The notes: a model not told the origin generated them from the letters alone. Numbered from the stretch's first letter, positions 46,301 to 58,786 are shown. The stretch is DNA of 64,000 nt from Coenobita brevimanus (GCA_032717465.1 CM064667.1:1474161-1538160); one strand, 5' to 3'. Numbers and translations: made by a program.

Positions 46301-47324
46301 GTACAGGCCCTGGACATAATGTGTCCTGTGGGGCCAATGGGCGAGACGTCAGGTCTGCACCCACTTCACCACTACCCTGTCTCTCAACTGACTCAGAGAT
46401 TACAGGTGTGGTTATAAATGGCACAGGAAGGGCATGTCCCTGAGTAGTGGCGATACTTTGGCACACACTGCAGGAACGGACAAAACTATCTATGTCCCGT
46501 CCCATCCCTGGCTAGAAAAAGTCAGCTCGGATACGGCCCTGGGTCTTCCTTTTCCCCATGTGACCTCCTGAGGCTGAACAATGACCCCATTGTAACACTG
46601 CTAGGCGGTACTTGGCGGGAACAACAAACTGCAGTCGAACCTCGCCCTCGGGTGTTCGTGACTCACGGTAGAGCCGTCCTTGTTTACGAAAGAACTTGGC
46701 TTGACCTCCCCGTGAATACTTTATCACTCGACCCTTTTGTTTGTTCCGCACGGCAGCAAGTGTCGGGTCAGATTGTTGTTCTTGCACAACAAGTTGACTA
46801 CACATCAGATCTTGCGGCGATTCAATGATCACTGGGGTGACACAGTCTGGAGCCTCAACCATGGCTCGTGTTACCGCAGCAGCCGAAGTCTGAGTAGCGT
46901 CATCGGAGCAACTATCCTTGACTCCATTAATATTTCCAATGATGAGTTCAAATAAGGGTTCTGGCATGACAACTGCAAGTGTCGTACCAGTATAAAATGG
47001 AGATGCCACCTGGATACATGCCTCAGGGAACAATCTCACTGATCCATCAATAAGGTTTGCATGGATCTGTCGACCTGTATACTGCTCAGGCCGAACTAAA
47101 CTCTGCTTGACAGAGCAACCTGAGGAACCATTATCTCTCAGGACCTTCACAGGAAAGCCTCCCACAAACCCTGGCTGTATAAGGAAGGTACTGTCACCTG
47201 TGGTGGGGCCTATGGAGGAAGCAGCTAGCCACTCATGAGGCTGCTGAATTGATGTGGCAAACATTGTGCCTTGTGAGTTATAAGATGGAACATTGGCCAT
47301 CTGTGGAGGGGGGTTCACTGTCAC
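46281..47324 (-). pseudogene. Element B protease-like region and integrase N-terminus
   Basis: The upstream half resembles a retropepsin: GGFPVKVLRDNGSSGCSVK at about 47100-47160, where D-N-G stands in place of D-T/S-G, and LIIGNINGV as the flap/C-terminal strand. A linker (AAVTRAM, VQEQQSDPTLAAVRNK) leads to the H2C2 integrase zinc finger: LQWGHCSASGGHMGKRKTQ then FVRSCSVCQ. A stop lies at 46512-46514, just inside this domain. After CQ the sequence enters the start of an integrase core (GPTGH-type block in another frame, about 46310-46370), then breaks into the tandem array. The integrase follows protease directly, with RT missing. It overlaps the end of gag by 4 nt. Confidence 0.7.
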
Positions 47325-48576
47325 TGTGGGACTAGTGAACTGTGGGAAGTACCCACACTGGTAGGGACGTGACCACCAGGCTGCTGCTGAGGAATGAAGG
47401 CTGCATTCGCTTCCTGCCTCTTTTGAGCTGGTGGTGAAAAAGTTTGTCCCGACGTTCGGTTGCGTGGCTGATACTGCTGCTGGTTAGGGTACTTGTTGTA
47501 CCTCTTCCACTCAGGTTTCTGAGTGTTTTGCCCCTGGTCCTTCCACTGCGGTTTTGGACCTTGGCCATTATTCTGAGAATGACCTTGGTGCTGGGATTCA
47601 GTCTGAGACGGCTTCCCAGACTTGGCAGTATCTTTTCTGCTCCAGGTGTTTTGCTTACGAGTTTGATACCCGTATGCAGTAAAGAATGCATCAGCCTTTT
47701 CTGCCATTTGGCTGGCATCTTTCACCTGGCAGATCTTAAGCTGTGCTATGAGCTCAGCAGGCCACGACCTCTCTAGCTGTGTACGCAGCATAAGGTCAAT
47801 TATCCCCTCACGCGTGGAAGGAGTTTCATCTTTCTCCATCCACTCATTTAAGTAAGCTGTGAGACGATCAAGGAACTGAACAGCTGTCTCCTTGTCTTGG
47901 AGACGAGCTCGCATGAACTGAACTTTGGCGTTGTCTACTGTGAGACCATACGCCTTAATGAGTGCAGCTTTCATCATCTCATATGTGAGATTGTCTCCAC
48001 GAATTCTGTGGAGAATTTCGAGGGCAGGGCCCTCAAATAGGCTAAGAAACTGAAGCCGCTTAGCTGCATCATCGAGCTGGTAAAGCTGAGCCATGTCTTC
48101 AAATCGAGCTATGTATGGCTCGATTCGCTCGCCATCTTTGTATGGGGGAAGCTTGATGTGTGGGGTCGCCATGACATGTGCAGGGGGAACGCTCGTGGAG
48201 CTTGGACCAACTGCACCAGACGTGTCTGAAGCCAAGGAATCTCGCTTGAGCTTCATCATTTCAAGTTCATGTTTTTCGCGTGCTTCTCGCTCGGCACGTT
48301 CGTGTTCTCGTTCTCTCTCTCGTTGTTCACGCTCGTATTCGCGCTGTTCACGCTCGTATTTGCGCTCTTTCTCACGCTGCTCTTGTTCATATGCACGCTC
48401 TCTTTCACGTTGTTCGCGCTGTTCTCGCTCGTATTCGCGCTGAATCTTACGCTCTTCACGGGCATCATTCTCGCGCTGCTGTTCCTGATTATGCCGTGAG
48501 AGTATATACTCTGTATTTTCTCTGGGTCTGTGAGACCCATATCTTTGGCTTCCTGTACAAATACAGTAGTAGCCAT
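47321..48576 (-). pseudogene. Element B gag with a frameshift near its N-terminus
   Basis: Starts MATTVFVQEAKDMGLTDPEK at 48576. A 1-base shift near 48498 separates this from the main frame. The main frame opens with about 70 residues of alternating Arg/Glu/Gln (EYEREQREYEREQRERERE), predicted to be a charged single helix or coiled coil. A capsid-like domain follows (HIKLPPYKDGERIEPYIARF, LSLFEGPALEILHRI, QFMRARLQDKETAVQFLDRL), then a Gln/Asn-rich basic tail without a CCHC knuckle. Particle assembly and RNA packaging is the family role. The shift makes this copy defective unless it is an assembly error. Confidence 0.8.
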
Positions 48577-48960
48577 GGTGCTAATTTATTAAGCAAACCG
48601 AAATTGAGTACTGACTGCTTAGCGACGAATACTAATAAACACAAGTAAAGAGTACAGACACAAGCTAGTGGTGACCAGTCTTATCTAGTTAACTGGCAAA
48701 GATAAATAAAAAATGTAAATGACTGGGAAGACTCAATAATAACACAATGGGTACGGCGGCTACCCAGGAGCGAATAAAATCGTCTGGCGTTACCAAGAAT
48801 AAACGAGTTAAGTACTCTATTGATTAATAAAGCAAAAATTCACTTGCTAAATCAACGGTAACCACCAGTAAACTTGTGCCTATAAATTTTAATGATAAAT
48901 ACCTAAATATGAATGAGTGAGCACTATCTCGTGAATAGCTTTATAGCTAGGAGTTAATAT
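48577..48960 (-). other. Element B 5' leader
   Basis: Noncoding 384 bp between primer site and gag ATG. Nothing else recognised. Confidence 0.6.
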
Positions 48961-48978
48961 CCTGGAATGAGGTCGCCA
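48961..48978 (-). promoter_or_regulatory. Element B primer binding site candidate
   Basis: Two bases after the 5' LTR the minus strand reads TGGCGACCTCATTCC. TGGCGACC is a common gypsy-type primer site start. The tRNA is not identified. Confidence 0.75.
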
Positions 48979-48980
48979 AT

Positions 48981-50003
48981 TGTCACGGGGTTTTTATAAT
49001 ATCACGGTGTTTTTAAAATAAATGATTAAATGTTATTTAAATTGATATTAATATTCAATAATATTAAAGAGCAGGGACAATGATCGTCTTGCTAAATCGT
49101 GCAACGATTCTCTAAGAACGAGAGTTTATAAACTTTCTCAACAGTACACAGCAGAGACTAATTACTCACAATTGCTGAATTACTGTACTGTTAGCCTCTG
49201 GAGAAAGTTACTTCACCCCTGACAATAAATAACTAATACTAATAATAATATCAGGTTCTTGCTGATGCTTTAACTCCTATCTGGCACAACGGATTTTAAG
49301 TTAATACAACAAGACTGGTCTAAGTACCAGTTATGAAGGCAAACGTTTATGCAAGCTAGGAGCTATATGGAAAATAAGCTTAATCTGGAGAAATGAAACA
49401 AGATTTTACTTTACATTGAGCTCAAGAAAAAGAACTGTTAAATTTATTAATCACAAAAAATAAATTTAACGTTACAATTCAAATCAAATTAATGAGACGC
49501 ACTCACTCACTCACACAAAAGCTAAATACTTACGCCTAGGAAAAACACCTTAATTAAACTCTTATAACTAGGATTATACAAAAAGGAAATACCAGTCGAT
49601 GAATGCTATGTATCACCCGGGGGGTGGGAGGACTGGATTAACTGTCTCAGTGGAGCTTGGGTGCTAGCGACCTCTCACACTTCTGGACACAGGACCTTTC
49701 TCCGTCACAGCAAACACTAGACTGAATTCAAATAATGTATAGGCAGGACGCACGAGCCACCGGAAGAAGGCGTGGCTAACGGTTTAGGCAAGCAGAGGTG
49801 AACGATAAAGAAACAATTGTATCGCTCAGTAGAGCACTTAGTGACGTGCATTAAATCAGTCACTTTTGAAAGTGACGAATGTTTTGAAAAGTATACTCCG
49901 AAATGGAGGGAGAAACGGTTAGCTGAGCGATACACAGTGAGTTTTCCACTAATAGTTCGTGGCTTCTCACAAAAAGGTAATGTCGCGAATTTGATTCGTG
50001 ACA
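48981..50003 (-). repeat. Element B 5' LTR
   Basis: 1023 bp, same length as the partner LTR; about nine transitions and one transversion separate them by eye. Confidence 0.94.
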
Positions 50004-51535
50004 CTGACTTCCTCATGGCTAACATTAAAATGTCTTCAGCTGATGTATTTTCTGCCATTGCTGGCCTCAGTACTAATAAGGCATATGGGCCTGATGGAGT
50101 CCCTCCTGTTGTTCTCAAGAACTGTGCTTCTGTGCTTACACCCTGCCTAGGCGCTCTTTCGCCTTTGTCTGTCAACTTGTACCTTTCCTTCTTGCTGGAA
50201 GTTTGCTCTCATTCAGCCAGTCCCAAAGAAGGGTGACCATTCTCAACCCTCTATCACCCAATTGCTTTAACATCCTGTATCTCAAAAGTTTTTGAGTCTA
50301 TTCTTAATAGAAAAATTTTAAAGCATCTTTCCTATCACAACCTTCTTTCTGATCGTCAGTACGGGTTCCGTCAGGGACGCTCCACAGGCGATCATCTCTC
50401 CTACCTTTCAGACTCCTGGTCATCCTCCTTTCGGGACTTTGGCGAAAGCTTTGCCATTGCACTTGACATCTCAAAGGCTTTCGATCGAGTCTGGCATAAA
50501 TCTTTAATTTCCAAACTGCCCTCCTACGGTTTCTATCCTTCTTTCTGTGCCTTCATCTCTAGCTTCCTTTCTGGTCGTTCTCTAGCCGCTGTTGTAGACG
50601 GCTATCTTTCTTCTCCTAGATCTATTAACAGTGGTGTTCCTCAGGGCTCTGTCCTATCACCAACTCTCTTCCTTTTATTCATCAATGACCTTCTAAGCTG
50701 TACATCTAACCCTATCCACTCATACGCTGATGACTCCACCCTTCACCTTTCCATTCGATTCCCACAACGTCCATCTCAGCAGTTACTTCAACAGGCAAGG
50801 GATGAGGCTATGGCACACCTAATGTCTGACTTGGCTAGTATCTCTGACTGGGGTAAAAATAATCTGGTTGTTTTTAATGCATCAAAGACTCAGTTCTTAC
50901 ACCTATCAACCCGACAAAATCTTCCACAGGTATACCCACTTATGTTTAATAATACTCAGCTTAATCCTGCATCATCCTTGAACATGCTTGGGGTTTCATT
51001 TGCTCGGGACTTGTCTTGGAAAGAGCGATTGGGTGTGCTAAGCCGACTCCGTTCCTTCTTTGCCCCTGCACAATTGTTGACTCTATACAGGGGTTTTATC
51101 CGCCCCTGTGTGGAGTACAACTCTCATGTGTGGGGAGGCTCCCCACATACAGCTCTTCTCAATAGGGTGGCGTCAAAGGCTTGTCGTCTCATTAACTCTC
51201 CTCCTCTTACTGACTCCCTTCAACCTCTGTCTCTTCGCCGCAATGTTGCATCTTTATCTCTTTTCTATCGCTAATTCAATGGTCACTGTTCCTCTGAACT
51301 GTCTGCATGCATTCCTCCACTTCTTCGACGGGCGCGTAGCACCCGTCTAGCAGCAAACTCTCACCCCTTTTCTGTCCAACTCTCTAATGCAAGAGTTAAC
51401 CGTTACTCCCAGTCCTTCATTTATGCAACAGATCAACTCTGGAACTGTCTCCCTCTGTCTGTATTTCCTGCTTCCTATGATCTCCAGTCTTTCAAACGCA
51501 GTGTGTCCAGGCATCTCGAAATGAATGGATCTTGA
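50004..51535 (+). pseudogene. Jockey-like LINE A, 3' part (reverse transcriptase)
   Basis: Continues the 43689 fragment: FLMANIKMSSADVFSAIAGL, YGPDGVPPVVLKN, a 1-base frameshift near 50150, then the RT blocks LIQPVPKKGD, LTSCISKVFESILNRKI, DRQYGFRQGRST, ALDISKAFDRVWHKSL, SGVPQGSVLSPTLFLLFIND and catalytic YADD (near 50726). The C-terminal region (LGVLSRLRSFFAPAQLLTLY, WNCLPLSVFPASYDLQSFKR) ends at TGA 51533-51535. A short deletion near 51030 removes residues before LGVLSRL, and another frameshift lies near 51270. Transposition-incompetent because it is truncated, shifted and split. Confidence 0.88.
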
Positions 51536-51612
51536 ATTTGGTTCTCTCTTGTATTTTGTTTTTCTCTTGGAAGGAACAGTTTTGCGGGCTCATGGCCTTT
51601 GGTTCCTTCTTC

Positions 51613-51663
<51 letters not shown>

Positions 51664-51727
51664 TACATACAAAAACACACACAAACACACATATACATAC
51701 ACACAAATATACACACAAACAACCTCC

Positions 51728-51806
<79 letters not shown>

Positions 51807-52172
51807 ATTAAAAGGAATCAACACACGCCAACACTTAATCTTTCGTTGCGCCTTTCACTGCACTGAGATAGAGGGCCGCGGACAACTTAGTAATTGGTAT
51901 CCTTTATGGCGTCGGGAGTCAGTGCATTAGAATTTTTTTTTTTTTCCTTCCCACAGATTCATAGTCTAACGGAACGCCTCCCACATATCTTCGTTTTACG
52001 AATTTCCCATACAGAATCTATAACATCTTTAAGCTCTATAACTCAAATGTACAAACCTTTTCCATCTCCTTCAGTCATCAGATCCTACAAAGCAGTACAT
52101 TATTATTTTTTTTTTAATAACAGACCAGGGGAAGGAAACACAAATTAAAAAAATAATAATCCATACACCAGA
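51536..52172. other. LINE 3' UTR, microsatellites and A/T-rich spacer
   Basis: 51536-51616 is probably 3' UTR. Then come (TA)n at 51617-51660, degenerate CA-rich sequence, and (CT)n(CA)n at 51729-51806. T-runs lie near 51931 and 52108. No gene. Confidence 0.7.
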
Positions 52173-53862
52173 TTACTGGTGTCCTCTGTACATAAAATAT
52201 CTGTAACAGTTAGACTTGAACAGCTGTAGGTTGAAGTTTGGAGGGAAACAACTCTGGGGAAGCGAGTTCTAGAGAGATGCAGTTCGGGGAATGAAAGAAT
52301 TCTGATAGGCAGAAGTTGTGCAGTATGGCTGAGTGACATTCCAGTCATGAGCGCTACCAGATGCCCGTGTAGCACGAGGGAAGGCATGGAGAGGTGACAC
52401 AATGGACGCAACTTCGTCTGAGCATTTGCTATAAAAATATCTGTTAAATAATGCAAGGGAGGCAACATTCCCTCTTACTTGTAGGGGAGGTAGTTTATTT
52501 GTAATGGCAGGGTTGCTAATCATTCTAACAGCTTTGTTCTGAATTTTGTCTAGTTGTTTTAATGCAACTTCTCCACATCCATTCCACAAGGGTGAGCAAT
52601 ATTCAAGCTGAGAGCGCACATGACTCCTATAAATTATAGCTAACTGCTCGTCAGTGAAGAAGTTACCGACTCTGTACAATTATCCAAGTTTCTGTGAGGC
52701 GGTTTTAGCAAGTGATCTGACATGAGAGGACGGCATTGTTAAGTAAGACGACGAGATTTTCAATACTTTTGGAAATGGGAATACTTGTAGCACTGAAGGT
52801 AATATACGATTCTGGCAATACCTGTCTATTAGTAAATTGTATATATTTAGTTTTACTAGCGTTAAATGAGACAAGGTTATTTTGTCCCCATTCACTGATC
52901 GTGGATAGGTCTTGATATAAAGAGATGGCTGTACTGAGTTGAGAGTTAGAGATATCAGACTCTGTAAATGGATGTCTGAGTGTGAATGAACTATGAAGTG
53001 TTGAGTCATCTGCATATGAATGGTGGGATTGTGGGTGACAGATAAGAGATCATTAATATGAACGAGGAACAGGGTTGGTGCCAGAACTGATCCTTGCGGC
53101 ATGCCAGAGTTAACTGAGTGGAAATTGGAATATACATCATCTACTTTTACTCTTATTTTTCTGTTGCTGAGATATGAGGAAATCAAAGGAACAAAAGAGT
53201 TTAGTCCATAGCAAGGGAGTTTGGACAACAGGGAACGGTGCCACACTCTGTTGAAAGCTTTAGAAATATCCAGGGCTACTGCATGAGTTTCTCCATGTAG
53301 GTCAACTGACTGATGGATGGTATGAGTCAGGAGATTGAGTATGTCAATGGTGGATTTTTCTTGGCGAAAACCATATTGTCTATCACTAATTAAGTTGTTG
53401 AATTCAAGATGTTTAACTATGTGCTTATTAATTACAGTCTCAAACACCTTACCAAAAGAAGATGTGACAGGTATTGGTCTGTAAGCAGAAGGGTCAGAGG
53501 AACTTCCTTTCTTTGGAACTGGGTGGATATTGGCTCCTTTCCATGAATTAGGGATTGAAGAAGTACTGTATGTATGCATAGTCTGAATAATTTAGCAAGA
53601 ACAGAGGCAAGTTCTGGGGAACACTTTTTCAAAACAATTGGCGGAATTCCATCTGGGCCTGGAGCTTTGTTGGTAGGTAAATTGTCTAGGATGGATTTCA
53701 CGTACCTTATCTGTATTTTAAGTGGAACAATTTCGGGAGAGTCACGTTCTTGTGCTGGGACGTTCTGGCTGGCTTCCTCTAAGGTAGAATTTCTGGCAAA
53801 TGTACTGGCAAAGATATCTGCTTTCCCAAGCGGGTCATTTGTAATGTTGCCATTACAAACTC
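52173..53862 (-). pseudogene. Jockey-like LINE B, 5'-truncated
   Basis: Reads leftward: NDPLGKADIFASTFARNSTL, NLPTNKAPGPDGIPPIVLKK, NIHPVPKKGSSSDPSAYRPI, DRQYGFRQEKSTIDIL, ALDISKAFNRVWHRSL, SGMPQGSVLAPTLFLVHIND. A frameshift near 53025 puts the catalytic YADDSTLHSS block in another frame. The C-terminus (YRSHVRSQLEYCSPLWNGCG, VRGNVASLALFNRYF) ends at TAA 52173-52175. Its residues differ enough from LINE A to make it a separate subfamily. Endonuclease is missing and several shifts are present, so it is a dead copy. Confidence 0.87.
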
Positions 53863-54523
53863 AAATACCCAAATGCACAAACTGTTAACCTCCCTCACAA
53901 ACATTGTACAATTTCTCGGAGTTCTACTCTTAAAGTCTCCAGCATATACCTCTCTTACAGATTACAGGACAAACGAAAGATTAGGCCTACCCACCAAAAC
54001 CCACTACGTTAAAAATATTCTGAGGACTTTGAAACTTTTGTAGGATTAAGACTGACTGGAGATTCTTGTAGAGGTCCACAGAGACTTCACACCAAAATCA
54101 TTAACCACGGATGGGTTGGGGCAATGTTTAATTTATACTGAAGTTTTGAAGTTGATGTACAAGTAAATCAAGTCATATAACACATAATAAAGTGCGTGTA
54201 GCGGGAGATTCGTTCTGGCACTTTTAGGGGCCTGAGTTTATGTCTGCATGGTACTGAGATTTTTCATGCACGGTTCTGTATATCATCTGAGCTGACCCCA
54301 TGTACTACCCAAGATCCTTCACAGTCACCCCTTACTCAACACGCGCGCGCGCATACATACATAAATACATACATATATTCATACATACATATGCACATAC
54401 ACACATAAAATATACATTTTTTTATATATATTTATTATTTATTTATATACTGTATATTTCTTTGTGTAATTATTACTCATTTATACAATATATATGTATT
54501 CATTTATTTTACAAAATGGCAAT
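53863..54523. other. AT-rich stretch with CATA-type repeats
   Basis: 54345-54400 holds degenerate catacata units preceded by cgcgcgcgc. No gene. The right edge runs into the dispersed repeat copy B; acaaaatggcaatggtgaag (54511-54530) corresponds to the sequence around the element A insertion point. Confidence 0.55.
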
Positions 54524-55735
54524 GGTGAAGGAGAAGTGACATAATATTTTCAGGGATAAATGCTCAAGAAGCGATGTGTTTAAATACTATAAAATCTGGG
54601 AGTTTCCACACTAGGGGAGAAGAGTATTTTCGCCTCTCGTGTTGGCTTTAGGTGTAATATATATTTTCATGTATCATTCATTGCCCCAGTTTTACGTCTC
54701 ATTTATTTTCTTTTTCCTTTTATCTTATTTACCTTTTCTATTTCGCGTCCTCTATGTCCCATTCTCCTTCACAGACCCCCTCCCCCTTCTGTGTTTGTAC
54801 TGTATATCTGTGCTTGATTCCTTTATGTACAGAGACACACATATTTTCCAAAGTTTGACAAACATATAGAGGAAAAATCGAACCATTTGAAACATGCACT
54901 AGTAGAGATAGGGTTTTCATTGTATTTCGCCAGGTGTAAATTTTCTTTACACGGAAATGGGAAGATATTTGTCTTTGATTGTACCGTCTGTACCTGGCCT
55001 CAGACACTCTCAAGTGTGAATCACCATCAGCTACTTGTGTGTATTCATACTACTGATACACAAACGAGTACAAAGGAAGACAAATAGCAAGAGAGATTCA
55101 TTGGTCCTTCTGAGGCTTCTTGTAACAGGAGAAACTATACCGGTAATTATCCTGTTCTATGAGTGAAAGACAAGTATAGTAGAGCAGGGAAACACCCCCA
55201 CCCACCAAACCCTCCATCCGAAATCGTCAGCAAATAATGAAAACAACTGCTATGTATGCTAACTGATGGGCCATAGTAAAGAGGAAAATGGAGCTTCGGG
55301 GTTCAGGAGGTTAAAGTACCAGTCTCATGATGCGTGTGCCCCGACGTAAGGGTCCGAGCCCACACTTTGGCGGACATTTAAATTGGGCACCACTGGTATG
55401 TCCTTTCACATGCTTTTCACATGCTTGATTATATTTGTGAACCCTGCAGAGTGCAAGGAAAGGCTTATACAGACTCACAAACATAGCCACTACAACACTC
55501 ACTTTTCACGTGCATCACTTTTCCCCATTCGTACTTCGCAGACATCCCTTCCACATTCGTACTTCGCTAGTATGGGTGAGGGTTAATTCAGGCTATCACT
55601 CACCCTGTGAAGAGGAGGTTCGATCCCGTAGTGGGCCTAATATAATCTGATATAAATAAAGGTATAAGTAAACGAGCTTAAAAAATACATTGGGGGGAAT
55701 GTGCAGTCGGGTTTACAGTAAGAACAGGGGTGCCA
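54524..55735 (+). repeat. Dispersed repeat unit, copy B (unoccupied paralogue of the element A site)
   Basis: Colinear with 42471-43455. It contains the core block at 55075-55235 and a degraded tRNA-like block at about 55295-55375, and carries no LTR insertion. The extra segment 54813-54990 is absent from copy A. Short frames are not conserved between the copies. Confidence 0.8.
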
Positions 55736-56318
55736 AGGTACAGCAAACCCGTCCCCGGCAGTCATTTTAGTGCTGACGTGTAAACACAACAGGATAATTA
55801 GTCAAATATGACACACATCAAATTTAGAGTAAATCGGGTGAAAATTGACGATTTTATGCCCATGTGAAATTTTAGGCCCGACCCACCTGACACTGACTCC
55901 CCTACCGCTACCGGAGGATGACCCCCCGTGATAAAATGAAGCATGTTATAGGATGCAGATTTGAAAGATGCACCTTTAGGTTTAGGTTTCATGTCGATAT
56001 GACGAGTTTGAATGGAGTTATGGCCAAAAAATAATAATAATAATAATACCCATCCCCGTTTTCTAACATTTTAGGGCCTACAGCCTGGGCCTTGGTCCAC
56101 TTTGGCCCAGAATTTAATCAGGTGATCAGAAGGTCATAGCCCATCATCCCTGTAATTTTCGTCAAATTCGCACCAGTAGTTTTCGCGTAAAGTTGTTAAC
56201 AGACTGACAGACAGACAGACAAACAAACGAAGACAAACCGAGTGAAAACAGTACCCGTCCTCGAGTCCCTCCGGATCGGAGATGGGTAATAAAGAAAAGT
56301 AGCCTAAAAACATTAGAA

Positions 56319-56321
<3 letters not shown>
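55736..56321. other. No recognised feature
   Basis: Includes a short (AAT)n near 56031-56046 and (GACA)-like units near 56205. Nothing else defensible. Confidence 0.4.

Positions 56322-56405
<84 letters not shown>
56322..56405. repeat. (CA)n microsatellite
   Basis: About 42 uninterrupted CA units. Confidence 0.98.
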
Positions 56406-56410
<5 letters not shown>

Positions 56411-56545
56411 GTGTGCTAAGCCGACTCCGTGCCTTCTTTACCCCTGCACAGTTGTTGACTTTACACACGGGTTTCATTCGCCCCTGTGTAGAGTACAACT
56501 ATCATGCTTGGGGAGGCTCCCCACATACAGCTCTTCTCAATAATG
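56406..56545 (+). pseudogene. Fragment of a Jockey-like LINE (same subfamily as LINE A)
   Basis: gtgctaagccgactccg through ccccacatacagctcttctc matches 51034-51170 with roughly 90% identity. It encodes the VLSRLRAFFTPAQLL and GGSPHTALLN blocks of the post-RT region. It begins directly after the CA run and stops at about 56545. Confidence 0.85.
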
Positions 56546-58786
56546 CAATAGCGTTACTTATGTATTGAATTCTGACCAATAGTATATGAATTTATTGATG
56601 TCACGGTAATCCTGGCCCGTTAAAAAGATACATCAACACCGTTATACGAGGGAGTGATGGAGTGATGGCAAACTAAGAAGTATTCAACTGAAAGTATAAA
56701 GTAAAAATTTTAGCATCGGCCATCAAATCCTCAGTTAAAACACCTGTCATGATTCTCCAAAAAAAGCAATGTATAACTCTTCCATTATATATGAATAAAA
56801 GACCACTTACGGTACACACAAGGTGAAGGGAGGTAAAGAGGTATCCCGCCTGAACACACAACATGCTAAATACAGTATGATACAGGAGGGTATATAACAT
56901 CGTGGAGAAGGACGGGCGGAGGCGGAAACAGACACCCACACCCTCACACCCACAGCCACACCCACACACGCAGCACACTCACATACCCACATCCACACGC
57001 ACCCACCCATCTACCCCCCCCTACACACATCCACACCCACATACTTAACGCACACTCACATCTAGACCTTCACACCTACCTACACAGCCTCATACCCACA
57101 TCCTCACATCCTCACACCCACACCCATAACCATACCTGCCCCTCCCACACACACATTCTACTACTCATTTTCACATTCACACCTACATAAACCCACACCT
57201 TCACACCCACATAATAACATCTATCCACACACCCACCCTTATACCCGTAGATTCACATCCTCCCCCCAACACATACTAATACTCATTTTCACATTCACAC
57301 CTACAGTTGATACACCCACACCTTCACACCCACATCCTAACACCTATCCACACACCCACCCTCATACCCTTACACTCACAACCAAACTCGCACACCTACC
57401 CACACATACAAACACAAACATACATATAAGAGTACATACATACATACATACCTACACACACATACACAAGTACATACATACATAAACACATACACAACAC
57501 TGACCTAGGAGAGAGCGAGATTGTTTGGTAAACAAAAAATGCTTCCATATTCACACCGACATTTATCAAGTTACAACCACCTGATAAGCCTGTACATCCA
57601 CAATATATAAATTAGTTCATTACGCTTCATCGCCTGGAATGGTGGATGGGGAGAGGTGAAGGAAATGAAGGAAGAAGGTATGAGGAGTTGGGAGAACAGA
57701 GCAAAGAGGATACGGCTATAGGAAAGGAAGATGAAATAGAGGGAAGGAATGAAAACAGTGTGTGACTAATTGACTAAGAAAGAAAACTTTGGAAGGAGAG
57801 AGGAACTGAAAAAAGAAAAACGAGGGAAGGGGGACATCTACAAGGCAGATGGGGGCTAAGAACAGGAAGGAGGGAAAGACGGAGGTAGGATAGTTGATAA
57901 TGAAGGGGTTCACTTTTAACTAACCAAGGCCCCACCCACCCACTACATCTCCTACGCAATACTTCACGACCAACAGCCATCCAGGTAGCTTGACCCGAAT
58001 GCCCATCATTACCAAGTTCAGGGGCGCTTTCTGCTAGCGAAAAAGCCTTAATATGGAGGAGGATCGAACTGGATGGAGGTGGGGGCGCAGTGACGATTTG
58101 CGGGCTGGGAAATCAGTCAGGTCCGAGATTTGATTACGATGAGGGTCTGAAGGTATTACGACCTTTAGCAGTAATTAATATCAAGTCATCAACGACGTGG
58201 TGAGATGGAGTGAAGGAGTACACTAGGGAAGCAGGCCTGGAATAGTAGGAGAGACAATGTAGTGGTGAGTAGTGACAGAGAGAGAGGCTTGTAAATGTAC
58301 ACGAATGAATGAGAGAAGGTTCGTGTGATAAAAGAGAGATTTGTGGACTTTTGGAATATCGAGGCCATAACCTTGACTGAATTCTGAGATCAGGCGTAAA
58401 GCAAGATGGAGACTGAGTGACACTGGAGAGGAACGGGGCTGGGGATTCTACAGCACTGAAGCAGGTGTGGTGTGGGAGGAAGGTTACTGTGTCAGTCTCC
58501 TAAACTGAGCACCGAGAAACGGCATTAACAGGGACCCTCAACTACTCGCGGTCTTGTTTGGTGAAGTGTGAGATAACACGTGTGTCATTAGCGGTACAAG
58601 GCTGCTTATGTGTTACCGGCGCTTGGGAGTTGTGGTGATCCTGGCGGGTGGCTGATGGTGGTGATGCCTGACTGCTGTGGGGGAGAAGCAGGTGCACTGG
58701 CCTGGGGACTGAACACCACCAGTAAGTGTACCTAGTTGTGCTTAATGATCATCGCGTGAAAAGGTTTGCACATACTTCGGCTCCTC

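Larger units (their letters stand above)
44045..50003 (-). mobile_element. LTR retrotransposon B (Ty3/gypsy type), internally deleted
   Basis: The LTRs at 44045-45067 and 48981-50003 are both 1023 bp, bounded by TGTCACG...CGTGACA, and differ at about 10 sites. Both flanks show ctgac (44040-44044, 50004-50008). The gene order on the minus strand is gag, protease-like, integrase zinc finger and integrase core start, then an abrupt change to a tandem array. No RT or RNase H is present. It inserted into LINE A: deleting the element and one ctgac leaves the LINE frame open (LPPSDFLMANIKM). Young and not autonomous. Confidence 0.93.
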
